This document shows positions 1-7,792 of a DNA stretch of 30,392 bases, one piece after another. The translations under genes were made by a program, and so were the position numbers. The stretch is from CAZCZU01 sp964503475 (GTDB taxonomy: Bacteria; Pseudomonadota; Zetaproteobacteria; Mariprofundales; Mariprofundaceae): contig CAZCZU010000032.1 in NCBI GenBank assembly GCA_964503475.1, positions 1-30,392 on the forward strand, in the 5' to 3' direction. Within the stretch, counting starts at the first letter, position 1. Every line of letters starts with the position of its first letter. The notes below the pieces were generated by a model that did not search any database, was not told the origin of the DNA, and saw only the letters and a program-made list of their open reading frames with translations.

Positions 1-1013
1 TCCGCTATTTGTACAGCATTTAGAGCCGCACCTTTACGTACATTATCAGCAACTATCCACAAGTGCAAGGTATTGGGATGTGATGCGTCGTCACGAATGC
101 GGCCGACCCAGACCGGATCGGTACCCGCCGCTTCCGACGCCAGCGGGTAGTCTTCCCCCGCCGGATCATCCACGACACAGATGCCTTCGGCAGCCGCAAG
201 CAACTCACGTGCCTGCGCAGCCGTCATCTCCCCTGCAAAGGTCACATTGACCGATTCCGAATGACCGTAGAAAACCGGCACGCGTACCGTGGTCGCCGTC
301 ACAGCAATGCGCTCATCGAGGATTTTGCGCGTCTCATCCATCATTTTACGCTCTTCCTTGGTGTAACCATCCTCAAGGAAAACGTCGATCTGCGGAATGA
401 CATTGAAGGCAATCCGGGCCGGCATGACATTGACCTCAGCCTCCTGGCCGGAGAGCAGGTTACGCGTCTGCTGAGCCAATTCATCGATCGCCTTGCCGCC
501 ACCACCGGAGACAGCCTGATAGGTGGAAACCACAACACGCTCGATGGGGACCGCATCGTTGAGCGGCTTCAGTGCCACCACCATCTGGATCGTCGAACAG
601 TTCGGGTTGGCAATGATGCGGTTGCTGCGGGCCATCTCCAGCGCATCCGGATTCACTTCGGGCACCACCAGGGCCACATCCTCGTCCATGCGCCAGGCGC
701 TGGAGTTGTCGACCACATAGCAGCCCGCATCGGCAAAGCGCGGCGCATGCTGCTTGGACGTCCCGCCACCGGCGGAGAAGAGGGCAATATCGAGGCCGGC
801 AGGATCGAAGGTTTCGAGATCCTGAACGACATATTCCTTACCCTTGAACTCGATCGTGGAGCCCGCACTGCGGCTGGATGCCAGCGGCACCAGCTCGGCA
901 ACCGGAAAGTCACGCTCGGCCAGGATCTCCAGCATCGTCTGACCCACGGCACCCGTCGCACCGACTACGGCAACGTTATAGCCATCCTTCTTGGGCAGAA
1001 ATGGTTCACTCAT
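1..1013 (-). CDS. asd: Aspartate-semialdehyde dehydrogenase, C-terminus cut by window edge
   Basis: Converts L-aspartyl-4-phosphate to aspartate semialdehyde with NADPH, the branch point to Lys/DAP, Met and Thr. The frame reads from ATG at 1013 to the window edge without a stop (337 codons), close to the full family length, so only a few residues should be missing. An N-terminal NADP-binding segment (VAVVGATGAVGQ, about residues 14-25) is followed by the catalytic cysteine in NPNCSTIQ (Cys139), a conserved His in FYGHSE, and the family C-terminal ADNVRKGAALNAVQIA at the very edge. The ATG overlaps the leuB stop by four bases (ATGA), implying translational coupling in glyA-nrdR-leuB-asd. Codons in the last 60 or so bases (GTT, GCT, AAT, GTA, CTA, ATA) are much more AT-rich than in the rest of the gene. 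Confidence 0.97.
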   Translation of the reverse strand, partial: MSEPFLPKKDGYNVAVVGATGAVGQTMLEILAERDFPVAELVPLASSRSAGSTIEFKGKEYVVQDLETFDPAGLDIALFSAGGGTSKQHAPRFADAGCYVVDNSSAWRMDEDVALVVPEVNPDALEMARSNRIIANPNCSTIQMVVALKPLNDAVPIERVVVSTYQAVSGGGGKAIDELAQQTRNLLSGQEAEVNVMPARIAFNVIPQIDVFLEDGYTKEERKMMDETRKILDERIAVTATTVRVPVFYGHSESVNVTFAGEMTAAQARELLAAAEGICVVDDPAGEDYPLASEAAGTDPVWVGRIRDDASHPNTLHLWIVADNVRKGAALNAVQIA

Positions 1014-2095
1014 ACTAACTCCTCCAGTCGACGGCAAACGGCATCACCCATGGCCGAGCAGGAGACGCCCGTCTCCCCCTGGCCAGCCAGATCACCGGTA
1101 CGCACACCGTCGTTCAGGGTCTTTTCAACCGCCTCTTCCACCTTGTCGGCCAGATCGGCACGATCAAGGGAGAAGCGGAGCATCATCGCCACCGACAGGA
1201 TCGTCGCCAGCGGATTGGCAATATCGCGACCGGCGATATCGGGGGCGGAGCCGTGAATCGGCTCGTACATGCCGTACTTCTCGCCCACCGAAGCGGACGG
1301 CAGCATGCCGATCGAGCCGGTCAGCATCGATGCTTCATCCGACAGGATGTCACCGAACATATTGGTGGTGACAATGACGTCGAACTGCTTCGGATTGCGG
1401 ATCAGCTGCATGGAGGCATTGTCGACATACATATGCGACAGCTCGATATCCGGATACTCCTCGGCACCGATGTGCGTCACCACCTCGCGCCAGTACTCGG
1501 TCGACTCCAGCACATTGGCCTTGTCGACACTGCAGACACGCTTGCCGCGCAGGCGCGCCGCCTCGAAGGCGGTACGCGCAATACGCTCGATCTCGCTCGT
1601 CGTATAGGCCAGCGTGTTGTAGCCACGCTTCTCGCCGTTGGCCAGCTCCTCGATACCGCGCGGCTGACCGAAGTAGATACCTGAAACGAGCTCGCGTACC
1701 ACCAGGATATCCACGCCCCGAACCACTTCCGGCTTCAGGGTCGAGGCATCCAGCAACTGATCATGCACCTTGGCCGGACGATAGTTGGCAAACAGCCCCA
1801 GCTCCGAACGGATGCGCAGCAGCCCTGCCTCCGGCCGCAGCGGCTTGTCCAGCGGCTCCCATTTCGGGCCGCCGACGGCACCGAGAAGTACGGCATCGGA
1901 TTCACGCGCCAGCTTCAGCGTCGCCTCAGGCAGCGGATCGCCGGCCGCGTCATAACCCGCACCGCCAATATGCGCCTCTTCCCACTCGGCGTTCAGGCCG
2001 AAGCGGTCATTGAGCACCTGCATAACCTTGACGGCCTCGCGTACGATCTCAGGGCCGATACCGTCGCCCGGCAATACTGCAATCTTCAGCGTCAT
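1010..2095 (-). CDS. leuB: 3-isopropylmalate dehydrogenase
   Basis: Oxidatively decarboxylates 3-isopropylmalate to 2-oxoisocaproate with NAD+ in cytosolic leucine synthesis. The 361-residue length is normal. Visible family features: N-terminal LPGDGIGPEI; substrate-binding arginines in LLRIRSELGLFANYRP (93-107) and RELVSGIYFG (134-143); catalytic Lys192 in DKANV; metal-binding Asp225 (VDNASMQ), Asp249 and Asp253 (MFGDILSDEAS); and the NAD-binding HGSAPDIAG near 281-289. It overlaps nrdR upstream and asd downstream by four bases each (ATGA). The leuB-asd pairing is common in proteobacteria, but leuC and leuD are not in this window. Confidence 0.98.
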   Translation of the reverse strand: MTLKIAVLPGDGIGPEIVREAVKVMQVLNDRFGLNAEWEEAHIGGAGYDAAGDPLPEATLKLARESDAVLLGAVGGPKWEPLDKPLRPEAGLLRIRSELGLFANYRPAKVHDQLLDASTLKPEVVRGVDILVVRELVSGIYFGQPRGIEELANGEKRGYNTLAYTTSEIERIARTAFEAARLRGKRVCSVDKANVLESTEYWREVVTHIGAEEYPDIELSHMYVDNASMQLIRNPKQFDVIVTTNMFGDILSDEASMLTGSIGMLPSASVGEKYGMYEPIHGSAPDIAGRDIANPLATILSVAMMLRFSLDRADLADKVEEAVEKTLNDGVRTGDLAGQGETGVSCSAMGDAVCRRLEELV

Positions 2096-2568
2096 CCCTT
2101 ATCTCCCTTGGCCTTGTCCGTCGACATTGCCGACTTCACAGCCGTTAAAAATTCGTCCACATCCTTGAATTCGCGGTAAACCGAGGCGAAGCGCACATAG
2201 GCTACGCCATCGAGCCGCTGCAACTGTTGCATGACATACTCGCCAACCTCACCGGCCGGCAATTCCGACTCGCCCGACTCCTGCACGGCCCGCACCACCG
2301 CATGCATGGCCTGCTCAAGCTGCTCGGCCGAAACCGGACGCTTTTCCAGCGCCTTTTGCATACCGCCCCGCACCTTCTCGACATCGAAGGCCTGACGGGT
2401 GCCGTCCTTCTTGACCACCAGAGGCAGGCGCAGCTCGGCCCGTTCGTAGGTGGAGAAGCGCTTGCCGCACGCCTCGCACTCGCGTCTGCGGCGGACAGCC
2501 GCGCCATCCTCGACCACGCGCGAATCGATCACGCGCGTATCGTCGTTCGGGCAGTAGGGGCAGTGCAA
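2092..2568 (-). CDS. nrdR: Transcriptional repressor NrdR (TTG start)
   Basis: ATP/dATP-sensing zinc-finger repressor of ribonucleotide reductase genes. The 158-residue product has the family layout: an N-terminal zinc ribbon with Cys3, Cys6, Cys31 and Cys34 (CPYC and CEAC), then an ATP-cone from about residue 49 to 139. The start is a TTG codon at 2568. It is supported because the family N-terminus is M-H-C-P-x-C with no room for a later start, and because GAGGA in the last codons of glyA sits ten bases upstream. Only six bases separate it from the glyA stop. The glyA-nrdR pair is a familiar proteobacterial arrangement. No NrdR box or nrd gene is visible here. Confidence 0.96.
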   Translation of the reverse strand: MHCPYCPNDDTRVIDSRVVEDGAAVRRRRECEACGKRFSTYERAELRLPLVVKKDGTRQAFDVEKVRGGMQKALEKRPVSAEQLEQAMHAVVRAVQESGESELPAGEVGEYVMQQLQRLDGVAYVRFASVYREFKDVDEFLTAVKSAMSTDKAKGDKG

Positions 2569-2574
2569 AGGAGC

Positions 2575-3834
2575 TTAATCCTCGTAAATGGGGAAGCGGT
2601 CGGTCAGCGCCTTCACTTCGGCTGCCACCTGCTCGCGCACGGCCGTATCCTTCGGCGCATGCGTCACCTTCAGGATCATTTCACCAATCTGACGTGCTTC
2701 CGCCTCCTGCATGCCACGCGTGGTGATGGCAGCAGTACCGATACGGATGCCGCTGGTAATAAACGGCGATTCCGGATCGAACGGAATGGTGTTCTTGTTG
2801 GTGGTGATACCGGCAGCCTCCAGCGCCTCTTCGGCCTGCTTGCCGTTCAGCCCCTGCGGGCGCACGTCGACACGGAACATATGGCAATCGGTACCGCCGG
2901 AGACGATACGCAGACCACCGTTACTCAGCGTCTCGGCCATGGCGCGGGCATTCTTGATGACCTGGGCCATATCGGCCTTGAACTGCTCACCCAGTGCCTC
3001 ACCGAAGGCCACTGCCTTGGCAGCGATGACATGCATCAAGGGGCCACCCTGGATGCCCGGGAAGATGCGCGAGTTGATTTTCTTGGCCAGATCGTCGTCG
3101 TTGGTCAGGATCATGCCGCCACGCGGCCCGCGCAACGTCTTGTGCGTCGTCGTGGTGACCACGTGCGCGTGCTCCACCGGCGACGGATAGACACCGGCTG
3201 CGATCAGGCCGGCATAATGGGCCATATCAACCATCAGAATGGCGCCAACAGAATCGGCAATCTCGCGCATACGGGCGAAATCGATCTCGCGCTCGTAAGC
3301 GGAGGCGCCACCGATGATCATCTTCGGCTGATGCTCCTCGGCCATGCGCTGCATAACGTCGTAATCGATGCGCTCATCGCCTTCACGCACCCCGTAGGCG
3401 ACCACGTTGTAGAGACGGCCGGAGAAATTGACCGGCGAACCGTGGGTCAGGTGACCGCCATGCGACAGATCCATACCCATGATGGTGTCGCCCGGCTGCA
3501 GCACGGCCATGTAGACGGCCATGTTGGCCTGGGAACCGGAGTGCGGCTGCACGTTGGCATGCTTTACACCGAACATCTCACAGGCGCGCTCCTGGGCCAT
3601 CACCTCGACCTTGTCGACATGCTCGCAGCCTCCGTAGTAGCGGCGGCCGGGATAGCCCTCGGCATACTTGTTGGTCAGCACCGAGCCCTGCGCCTGCATG
3701 ACGGCACGGGAGACGATATTCTCACTGGCGATCAGCTCCAGCGTATGCTGCTGGCGACCCAGCTCGGACTTGATGGCATCAACGACGCCGGCATCGGCCA
3801 GATCGGCACGAAAAAAATCATCACGATTGCTCAT
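2575..3834 (-). CDS. glyA: Serine hydroxymethyltransferase
   Basis: PLP enzyme interconverting serine and glycine while charging tetrahydrofolate with a one-carbon unit. The open frame extends back to 3894, but I place the start at ATG 3834 (419 residues): GAGGGAG lies five bases upstream, and the protein then begins MSNRDDFFRADLAD shortly before the conserved ELIASEN, as in the family. The PLP lysine is Lys232 in TTTTHKTLRGPRGG; Asp203 and His206 in MVDMAHYAGL are the usual cofactor-stacking and binding residues; YPGRRYYGG is present. It follows the rplS terminator, so it probably has its own promoter in the 105-base leader, and it heads a unit with nrdR, leuB and asd. Confidence 0.97.
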   Translation of the reverse strand: MSNRDDFFRADLADAGVVDAIKSELGRQQHTLELIASENIVSRAVMQAQGSVLTNKYAEGYPGRRYYGGCEHVDKVEVMAQERACEMFGVKHANVQPHSGSQANMAVYMAVLQPGDTIMGMDLSHGGHLTHGSPVNFSGRLYNVVAYGVREGDERIDYDVMQRMAEEHQPKMIIGGASAYEREIDFARMREIADSVGAILMVDMAHYAGLIAAGVYPSPVEHAHVVTTTTHKTLRGPRGGMILTNDDDLAKKINSRIFPGIQGGPLMHVIAAKAVAFGEALGEQFKADMAQVIKNARAMAETLSNGGLRIVSGGTDCHMFRVDVRPQGLNGKQAEEALEAAGITTNKNTIPFDPESPFITSGIRIGTAAITTRGMQEAEARQIGEMILKVTHAPKDTAVREQVAAEVKALTDRFPIYED

Positions 3835-3861
3835 AGCAACTCCCTCGGTTCCGGTAATGAC

Positions 3862-3920
3862 GAAACCGGCAGATACCGGTTTCCTGCTGTTCAAACTCTA
3901 TCCGCGGCCACTCCGGCCGC
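3862..3920 (-). other. Two hairpins in the glyA leader
   Basis: Between the rplS terminator and glyA the minus strand can form GCGGCC/GGCCGC (3904-3920, five-base loop) and then GAAACCGG/CCGGTTTC (3862-3883, six-base loop). The second lies 28 bases before the glyA ATG and has no T-run. I recognise no known riboswitch consensus and no convincing sigma-70 promoter here. The structures may be regulatory, but that is inference. Confidence 0.4.
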
Positions 3921-3939
3921 TTTCCCAAGCCACAAACAC

Positions 3940-3967
3940 AATGAGGGCCCACAGTGGGACCCTCATT
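3940..3967 (-). terminator. Terminator after rplS
   Basis: Inverted repeat AATGAGGG-x-CCC / GGG-x-CCCTCATT, with ACTGT in the loop on the minus strand, lies 30 bases beyond the rplS stop. It is followed by TGTGTTTGTGG, only a weakly T-rich tail. Its position at the end of rpsP-rimM-trmD-SPOUT-rplS fits a transcription terminator. Confidence 0.7.
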
Positions 3968-3997
3968 GCCATGATCAACGCCAAGGCGAAGTTACGA

Positions 3998-4366
3998 TTA
4001 GTAACGACGCTCGCGGATACGGGCCGCCTTACCACGCAGTTCGCGCAGGTAGTACAGCTTAGCACGACGCACACGACCACGGCGAGTCACCGCGATGCTC
4101 TCAAGCATCGGCGAATGCAGCGGGAAGACACGCTCCACGCCCACGCCATTGGAGATCTTGCGCACAGTGAACGAGCTGGAGATGCCCTTGTTGTGGCGTG
4201 CAATTACAACACCTTCGAACGCCTGCAGACGCTCACGACGCTCGACACCCTTCTTGCCTTCCTTGAAGTCGACCACACGCACGTTCACACGTACCGTGTC
4301 GCCTTCGCGGAATTCCGGGATATCGTCGCGCAACTGATCCTTGGTTACATCATCCAACGCACGCAT
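3998..4366 (-). CDS. rplS: 50S ribosomal protein L19
   Basis: L19 sits at the 30S-50S interface of the ribosome. The 122-residue basic protein matches the family: PEFREGDTVRVNVRVVDF and ERLQAFEGVVIARHNKGISSSFTVRKISNGVGVERVFPLHSP, ending with RRAKLYYLRELRGKAARIRE. ATG at 4366 is preceded by GGAGG about nine bases upstream. It is the last gene of the rpsP operon and is followed by a hairpin terminator. Confidence 0.98.
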   Translation of the reverse strand: MRALDDVTKDQLRDDIPEFREGDTVRVNVRVVDFKEGKKGVERRERLQAFEGVVIARHNKGISSSFTVRKISNGVGVERVFPLHSPMLESIAVTRRGRVRRAKLYYLRELRGKAARIRERRY

Positions 4367-4384
4367 TTTTCACTGCCTCCAAAT

Positions 4385-4918
4385 TCATCGACGGATTCTG
4401 TCCAGATAAATGGCCAGAGCCGCCCTTACGGAAAGGTGGCGAACCATACCGATACCTTCGATGGGTGACAACCATCCATTTGGTTTCGGCAGACGATCTG
4501 CATCAAGTCCCCAGCCGGTACCGAAGACAATCAGATGATTCCCTTCCATATCTTCAAGCGTATCGGGCGCCACGCAGGCCTCTTGCGGTGGTGTCGCCGA
4601 GGTGTACCAGAGCCGGTAACCGGCATCCTCGAACACATCCTCCAGCCTGTTGACCAGCCGGATTGAATCCAGGGCATTGCCACGTCCCGGATTGCGCCTG
4701 GACCCTGCCCCATCGTGCCAGTAGGCCACCATCTCATCGACCAGGGCATGCATCCCTGCGGCCGGGTGCACCAGATAGACCGGCGCGATGTCGTAAAAGG
4801 CGCAGCTGCGGGCAAAGTCGTGCACATCGATCGAGGTGATGGCCGTGGTCGAGGGCTCACCCAGCCGGTTGAGCACCGGATGGTGCACCAGGGCCACGGC
4901 AATATTCGGCGCACTCAC
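4385..4918 (-). CDS. SPOUT-type RNA methyltransferase (RNA_Me_trans family)
   Basis: Predicted SAM-dependent RNA 2'-O- or base methyltransferase of the small trefoil-knot family (Pfam RNA_Me_trans type); its target is unknown to me. The 177-residue protein starts IAVALVHHPVLNRLGEPSTTAITSIDVHDFARS. Knot-like segments follow near the C-terminus: HLIVFGTGWGLDADRLPKPNGWLSPIEG, then GMVRHLSVRAALAIYLDRI. The open frame extends to 4960, but I choose the GTG at 4918 because it overlaps the trmD stop in a GTGA junction and gives the expected N-terminus. Lying between trmD and rplS suggests work on rRNA or tRNA alongside TrmD. Confidence 0.85.
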   Translation of the reverse strand: MSAPNIAVALVHHPVLNRLGEPSTTAITSIDVHDFARSCAFYDIAPVYLVHPAAGMHALVDEMVAYWHDGAGSRRNPGRGNALDSIRLVNRLEDVFEDAGYRLWYTSATPPQEACVAPDTLEDMEGNHLIVFGTGWGLDADRLPKPNGWLSPIEGIGMVRHLSVRAALAIYLDRIRR

Positions 4919-5577
4919 CGCTGCTTCTTGCTGCGCAGCTCGGCCTGTTCGCGGCGCCAACGCTCGATTTCCGCATGGTTGCCGGAGAGCAGCACGGGCG
5001 GCACCTGTCGACCCTCGAAAGTTTCAGGGCGGGTATAGTGCGGCCAGTCGAGCACTCCCGCCTCGCTGAAGGAGTCGAGCTCTGCAGACTCGGCAGCCCC
5101 CAGCACCCCCGGAAGCAGGCGAAACACCGCATCGAGCACGGAGAGCGCCGCAGGCTCGCCACCGGAGAGGACATAATCGCCGATGGAGAGCTCCTCATCG
5201 ACATAGTCGACCACACGCTCATCGATCCCCTCGTAACGGCCACAGAGAAGGGTCAGGTCGGGAAGGGCTGCGTACTCGCGCGCCTTGGCCTGGTCGAAAC
5301 GAGTGCCGCTGGGGGTGAGCATCACTACCCGTGTGTCGGGGGCCTGTTCACGTGCATGGCGAATCGCCGCCACCACCGGCTCGGGCTTCATCACCATGCC
5401 GGGACCACCGCCATAGGGCACATCATCGACACGGCGATGCTTATCAAGGGCAAAGTCGCGCATCTGAATGCACTCGACTTTGGCCTGACCACCCTCGATA
5501 GCCCGCTTCGGAATCGAGCAGGCCAACGGGGAATCAAAGAATTCGGGAAAAAGGGTCAGAATCCGGGCGTAAAACAC
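4915..5577 (-). CDS. trmD: tRNA (guanine-N1-)-methyltransferase TrmD (GTG start)
   Basis: Methylates G37 at N1 in tRNAs with a G36-G37 pair, preventing +1 frameshifts. The 220-residue product shows the trefoil-knot SAM site LLCGRYEGIDERV (110-122) and SIGDYVLSGGE (131-141), the loop DDVPYGGGPGMVMKPEP (51-67), and the catalytic Asp168 in ELDSFSEAGVLDWPHYTRP. The start is GTG at 5577, inside the last 22 bases of rimM, with AAGGA eight bases upstream. No ATG is available before the conserved FYARILTLFPEFF. Its stop overlaps the GTG of the SPOUT gene. Confidence 0.97.
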   Translation of the reverse strand: MFYARILTLFPEFFDSPLACSIPKRAIEGGQAKVECIQMRDFALDKHRRVDDVPYGGGPGMVMKPEPVVAAIRHAREQAPDTRVVMLTPSGTRFDQAKAREYAALPDLTLLCGRYEGIDERVVDYVDEELSIGDYVLSGGEPAALSVLDAVFRLLPGVLGAAESAELDSFSEAGVLDWPHYTRPETFEGRQVPPVLLSGNHAEIERWRREQAELRSKKQR

Positions 5578-6116
5578 GCATCCATTCCTTCAAGCAGGTG
5601 CACCGTGATACGTCGGGCATCCAGATCGACATCGAGAATGACATCTTCAATGAAAGGGAGCAGCCACTCGCCGGGCTCTATAGCCCCCTCAATGGTGCGT
5701 ACAGCAAGGTTATCCTGGGCGCCATACTCCTCCAGCGCCGTCACCCGACCGAGAAGCACGCCATCATCGGTGCAGACCTCACAGCCGATAAGCTCTTCCC
5801 ACAGGTACTCATCCTCACCGACCTCAACCTCACCCTGCGCCACCCAGATTTTCTGGCCCTTCAGTGCCTCGGCGGCATTACGGCCGTCAACACCTTCCAG
5901 CTCGGCCAGCACGCGCTTGCCGTGCTGCCAGCAGCGGCGCACCGGATAGGCTTTGGCCTGCTGTTCGCTTTCACCCACCCACCAACAAGAATACCCGGCG
6001 ATGCCGTCGGCAGGCCGGGTATACGAGTAGATGGTCAGCGCACCCTTGAGGCCATGCACCCCCTGGATGTCGCCGACGTGAAGCAATGGTTTAGCTGTTG
6101 GAAGCGGCCTTTTCAA
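5556..6116 (-). CDS. rimM: 16S rRNA processing protein RimM (non-ATG start)
   Basis: Assembly factor that binds ribosomal protein S19 in the 30S head and aids 16S rRNA maturation. The 186-residue frame has an N-terminal beta-barrel (VGDIQGVHGLKGALTIYSYT, then LEGVDGRNAAEALKGQKIWV) and a C-terminal PRC-barrel (YLWEELIGCEVCTDDGVLLGRVTALEEYGAQDNLAV ... EWLLPFIEDVILDVDLDARRITVHLLEG). No ATG precedes the domain. I give TTG at 6116, which overlaps rpsP by 26 bases; TTG at 6086, just after the rpsP stop, is a plausible alternative. Neither has a clear Shine-Dalgarno, so translation may be coupled to rpsP. Confidence 0.93.
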   Translation of the reverse strand: MKRPLPTAKPLLHVGDIQGVHGLKGALTIYSYTRPADGIAGYSCWWVGESEQQAKAYPVRRCWQHGKRVLAELEGVDGRNAAEALKGQKIWVAQGEVEVGEDEYLWEELIGCEVCTDDGVLLGRVTALEEYGAQDNLAVRTIEGAIEPGEWLLPFIEDVILDVDLDARRITVHLLEGMDACFTPGF

Positions 6117-6336
6117 TCAGGCTGGCCACGCGCTCGGATACCTGGGCACCCTTGTCGGTCCAGGACTTGACGCGCTCCAGATCCAGCTCGATCACTTCCG
6201 GATCCGTGCACGGATCGAAGTAGCCAAGCTTCTCAATGAATGCACCATCGCGGCGCTTACGCTCGTCCATAACCACTACGGCGTAGAACGGACGCTTCTT
6301 GCGGCCACCGCGCTGCAAACGAATAACTGTTGCCAT
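6091..6336 (-). CDS. rpsP: 30S ribosomal protein S16
   Basis: S16 binds 16S rRNA early in assembly of the 30S body. The 81-residue basic protein starts MATVIRLQRGGRKKRPFYAVVVMDERKRRDGAFIEKLGYFDP and fits the family throughout. ATG at 6336 has GAGG eight bases upstream. It is the first gene of rpsP-rimM-trmD-SPOUT-rplS, with a strong promoter 35 to 63 bases before the start codon. Confidence 0.98.
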   Translation of the reverse strand: MATVIRLQRGGRKKRPFYAVVVMDERKRRDGAFIEKLGYFDPCTDPEVIELDLERVKSWTDKGAQVSERVASLIEKAASNS

Positions 6337-6370
6337 GTTTGATACCTCTTATCCAATCTCAGGGCGGCGC

Positions 6371-6399
6371 ACTATAGACGGGCACGCCCCTGCCCGCAA
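6371..6399 (-). promoter_or_regulatory. Sigma-70-type promoter of the rpsP operon
   Basis: On the minus strand TTGCGG (6399-6394) and TATAGT (6376-6371) are separated by exactly 17 bases, predicting a start near 6364 and a leader of about 28 bases before rpsP. The -35 overlaps one arm of a GCCCGC/GCGGGC hairpin (6392-6408) just behind the ffh stop. That hairpin has no T-run, so ffh transcripts may read through. Confidence 0.7.
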
Positions 6400-6412
6400 G
6401 ACGCGGGCTTGC

Positions 6413-7765
6413 TTACATCTTCGGCATGCCACCCGGCATGCCCATTCTCTGGGCCAGGCCCGCCATCATGCGCTTGCCTTTACCCGTCTTCATCTTCTTC
6501 ATCATCTTCTGCATCTGGGTGAACTGCTTGAGCATCTGGTTCAGCTCCTGGATGCTGGTACCGGAACCTGCGGCAATACGCCGCTTGCGGCTGCCATTCA
6601 TCAGTTTCGGGTACTGGCGCTCCTTGGGCGTCATCGAGTAGACCATCGCCTGCATGCGCTTGAGCGGCTTGTCATCGATCTGGGAAAGCGCCTCTTTGGG
6701 TACATTCATACCCGGCATCATCTTCATCATACCGGCCATGCCGCCCATGTTCTGCATCTGCCCCAGCTGCTCGGCAAAATCCATCAGGTCGAACGAACCC
6801 TTCTTGACCTTTTTGGCCAGCTTCTCGGCCTGTTCATGATCGACGGTGGCCTGGATTTTCTCGACCAGCCCGACCACGTCGCCCTGGCCGAGAATGCGCC
6901 CGGCCATACGGGTCGGATCGAAAGCCTCAAAGGCATCGATCTTCTCGCCGGTACCGACATAGCGCACCGGCACACCGGTACTGTAGGCGACGGAGAGCGC
7001 CGCACCGCCGCGCACGTCGGCATCGGTCTTGGTCAGGATACAGCCGGAGAGATCCAGGGCCGCATGGAACTGCTCAGCAATGGAAAGGGCCGTCTGACCG
7101 GTCATCGAATCGAGCACCAGCAGACGTTCGGACGACTTGATCGCCTCACCGACACCCTTGATCTCGGCCATCAATTCGTCATCGACCACCTGGCGACCGG
7201 CGGTATCGAGGATCAGTACGTGATGGCCGGAGGTGCGGGCCTGATCGAGTGCGGAACGGGCCATCTCAATGGCCGTCGATCCCTCGCCGTGCAGGTAAGG
7301 TACATCCACCTGCCCTGCCAGCACCTGCAGCTGCTCACGCGCCGCAGGACGGGTGGCATCGACACTGGTCATCGCCACCTTGCGCCCCTGGCTGGCGAGC
7401 AGGCGGGCAAGCTTGCCCGCCGTCGTCGTCTTACCGGCACCCTGCAGGCCGCAAAGCAGGATGACCGACGGGATGGCCGAAATGTCGAGGTCGCGCCGTG
7501 CACCGCCCAGCACATCGGCCAGCACATCGTGCAGGATTTTGATGATCACCTGGCCCGGCTGCAGGCTCTTGGCCACCTCCGCCCCCAGCGCACGCTCGCG
7601 CGCCTCCGTCATCAGGTGGCGCACCACCGGCAGGGCCACATCGGCCTCCAGCAGCGCCATGCGCATTTCACGCAGCGTGGCATCGAGGTCGGCCTCGGAG
7701 ACCCTTGCCGCACCGCGCAGGCGGTTGGCAATGCCTCCCAGCTTTTCACTCAGACGATCAAACAT
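6413..7765 (-). CDS. ffh: Signal recognition particle protein Ffh
   Basis: GTPase of the SRP. With 4.5S RNA it binds signal sequences of nascent membrane proteins and delivers ribosomes to FtsY. The 450-residue protein has the N domain (1-95), then the G domain with P-loop GLQGAGKTTT (106-115), DATRPAAREQL, DTAGRQ and TKTD, then a methionine-rich M domain (about 300-450) with the RNA-binding GSRKRRIAAGSGTSIQELNQMLKQF. The start is ATG 7765 with GAGG seven bases upstream. It follows the FKBP gene by 27 bases and precedes the rpsP promoter. The G4 motif reads TKTDADVRGGAAL where TKLDGDARGGAAL is usual, a conservative variation. Confidence 0.98.
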   Translation of the reverse strand: MFDRLSEKLGGIANRLRGAARVSEADLDATLREMRMALLEADVALPVVRHLMTEARERALGAEVAKSLQPGQVIIKILHDVLADVLGGARRDLDISAIPSVILLCGLQGAGKTTTAGKLARLLASQGRKVAMTSVDATRPAAREQLQVLAGQVDVPYLHGEGSTAIEMARSALDQARTSGHHVLILDTAGRQVVDDELMAEIKGVGEAIKSSERLLVLDSMTGQTALSIAEQFHAALDLSGCILTKTDADVRGGAALSVAYSTGVPVRYVGTGEKIDAFEAFDPTRMAGRILGQGDVVGLVEKIQATVDHEQAEKLAKKVKKGSFDLMDFAEQLGQMQNMGGMAGMMKMMPGMNVPKEALSQIDDKPLKRMQAMVYSMTPKERQYPKLMNGSRKRRIAAGSGTSIQELNQMLKQFTQMQKMMKKMKTGKGKRMMAGLAQRMGMPGGMPKM

Positions 7766-7792
7766 CTCTTATCCTCTGTATCTGTTTTCGGC

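Noticed and set aside
3835..3939. Riboswitch (folate, glycine or SAM type) upstream of glyA
   Set aside because: Only two simple hairpins are present; I see no conserved core of a known riboswitch class.
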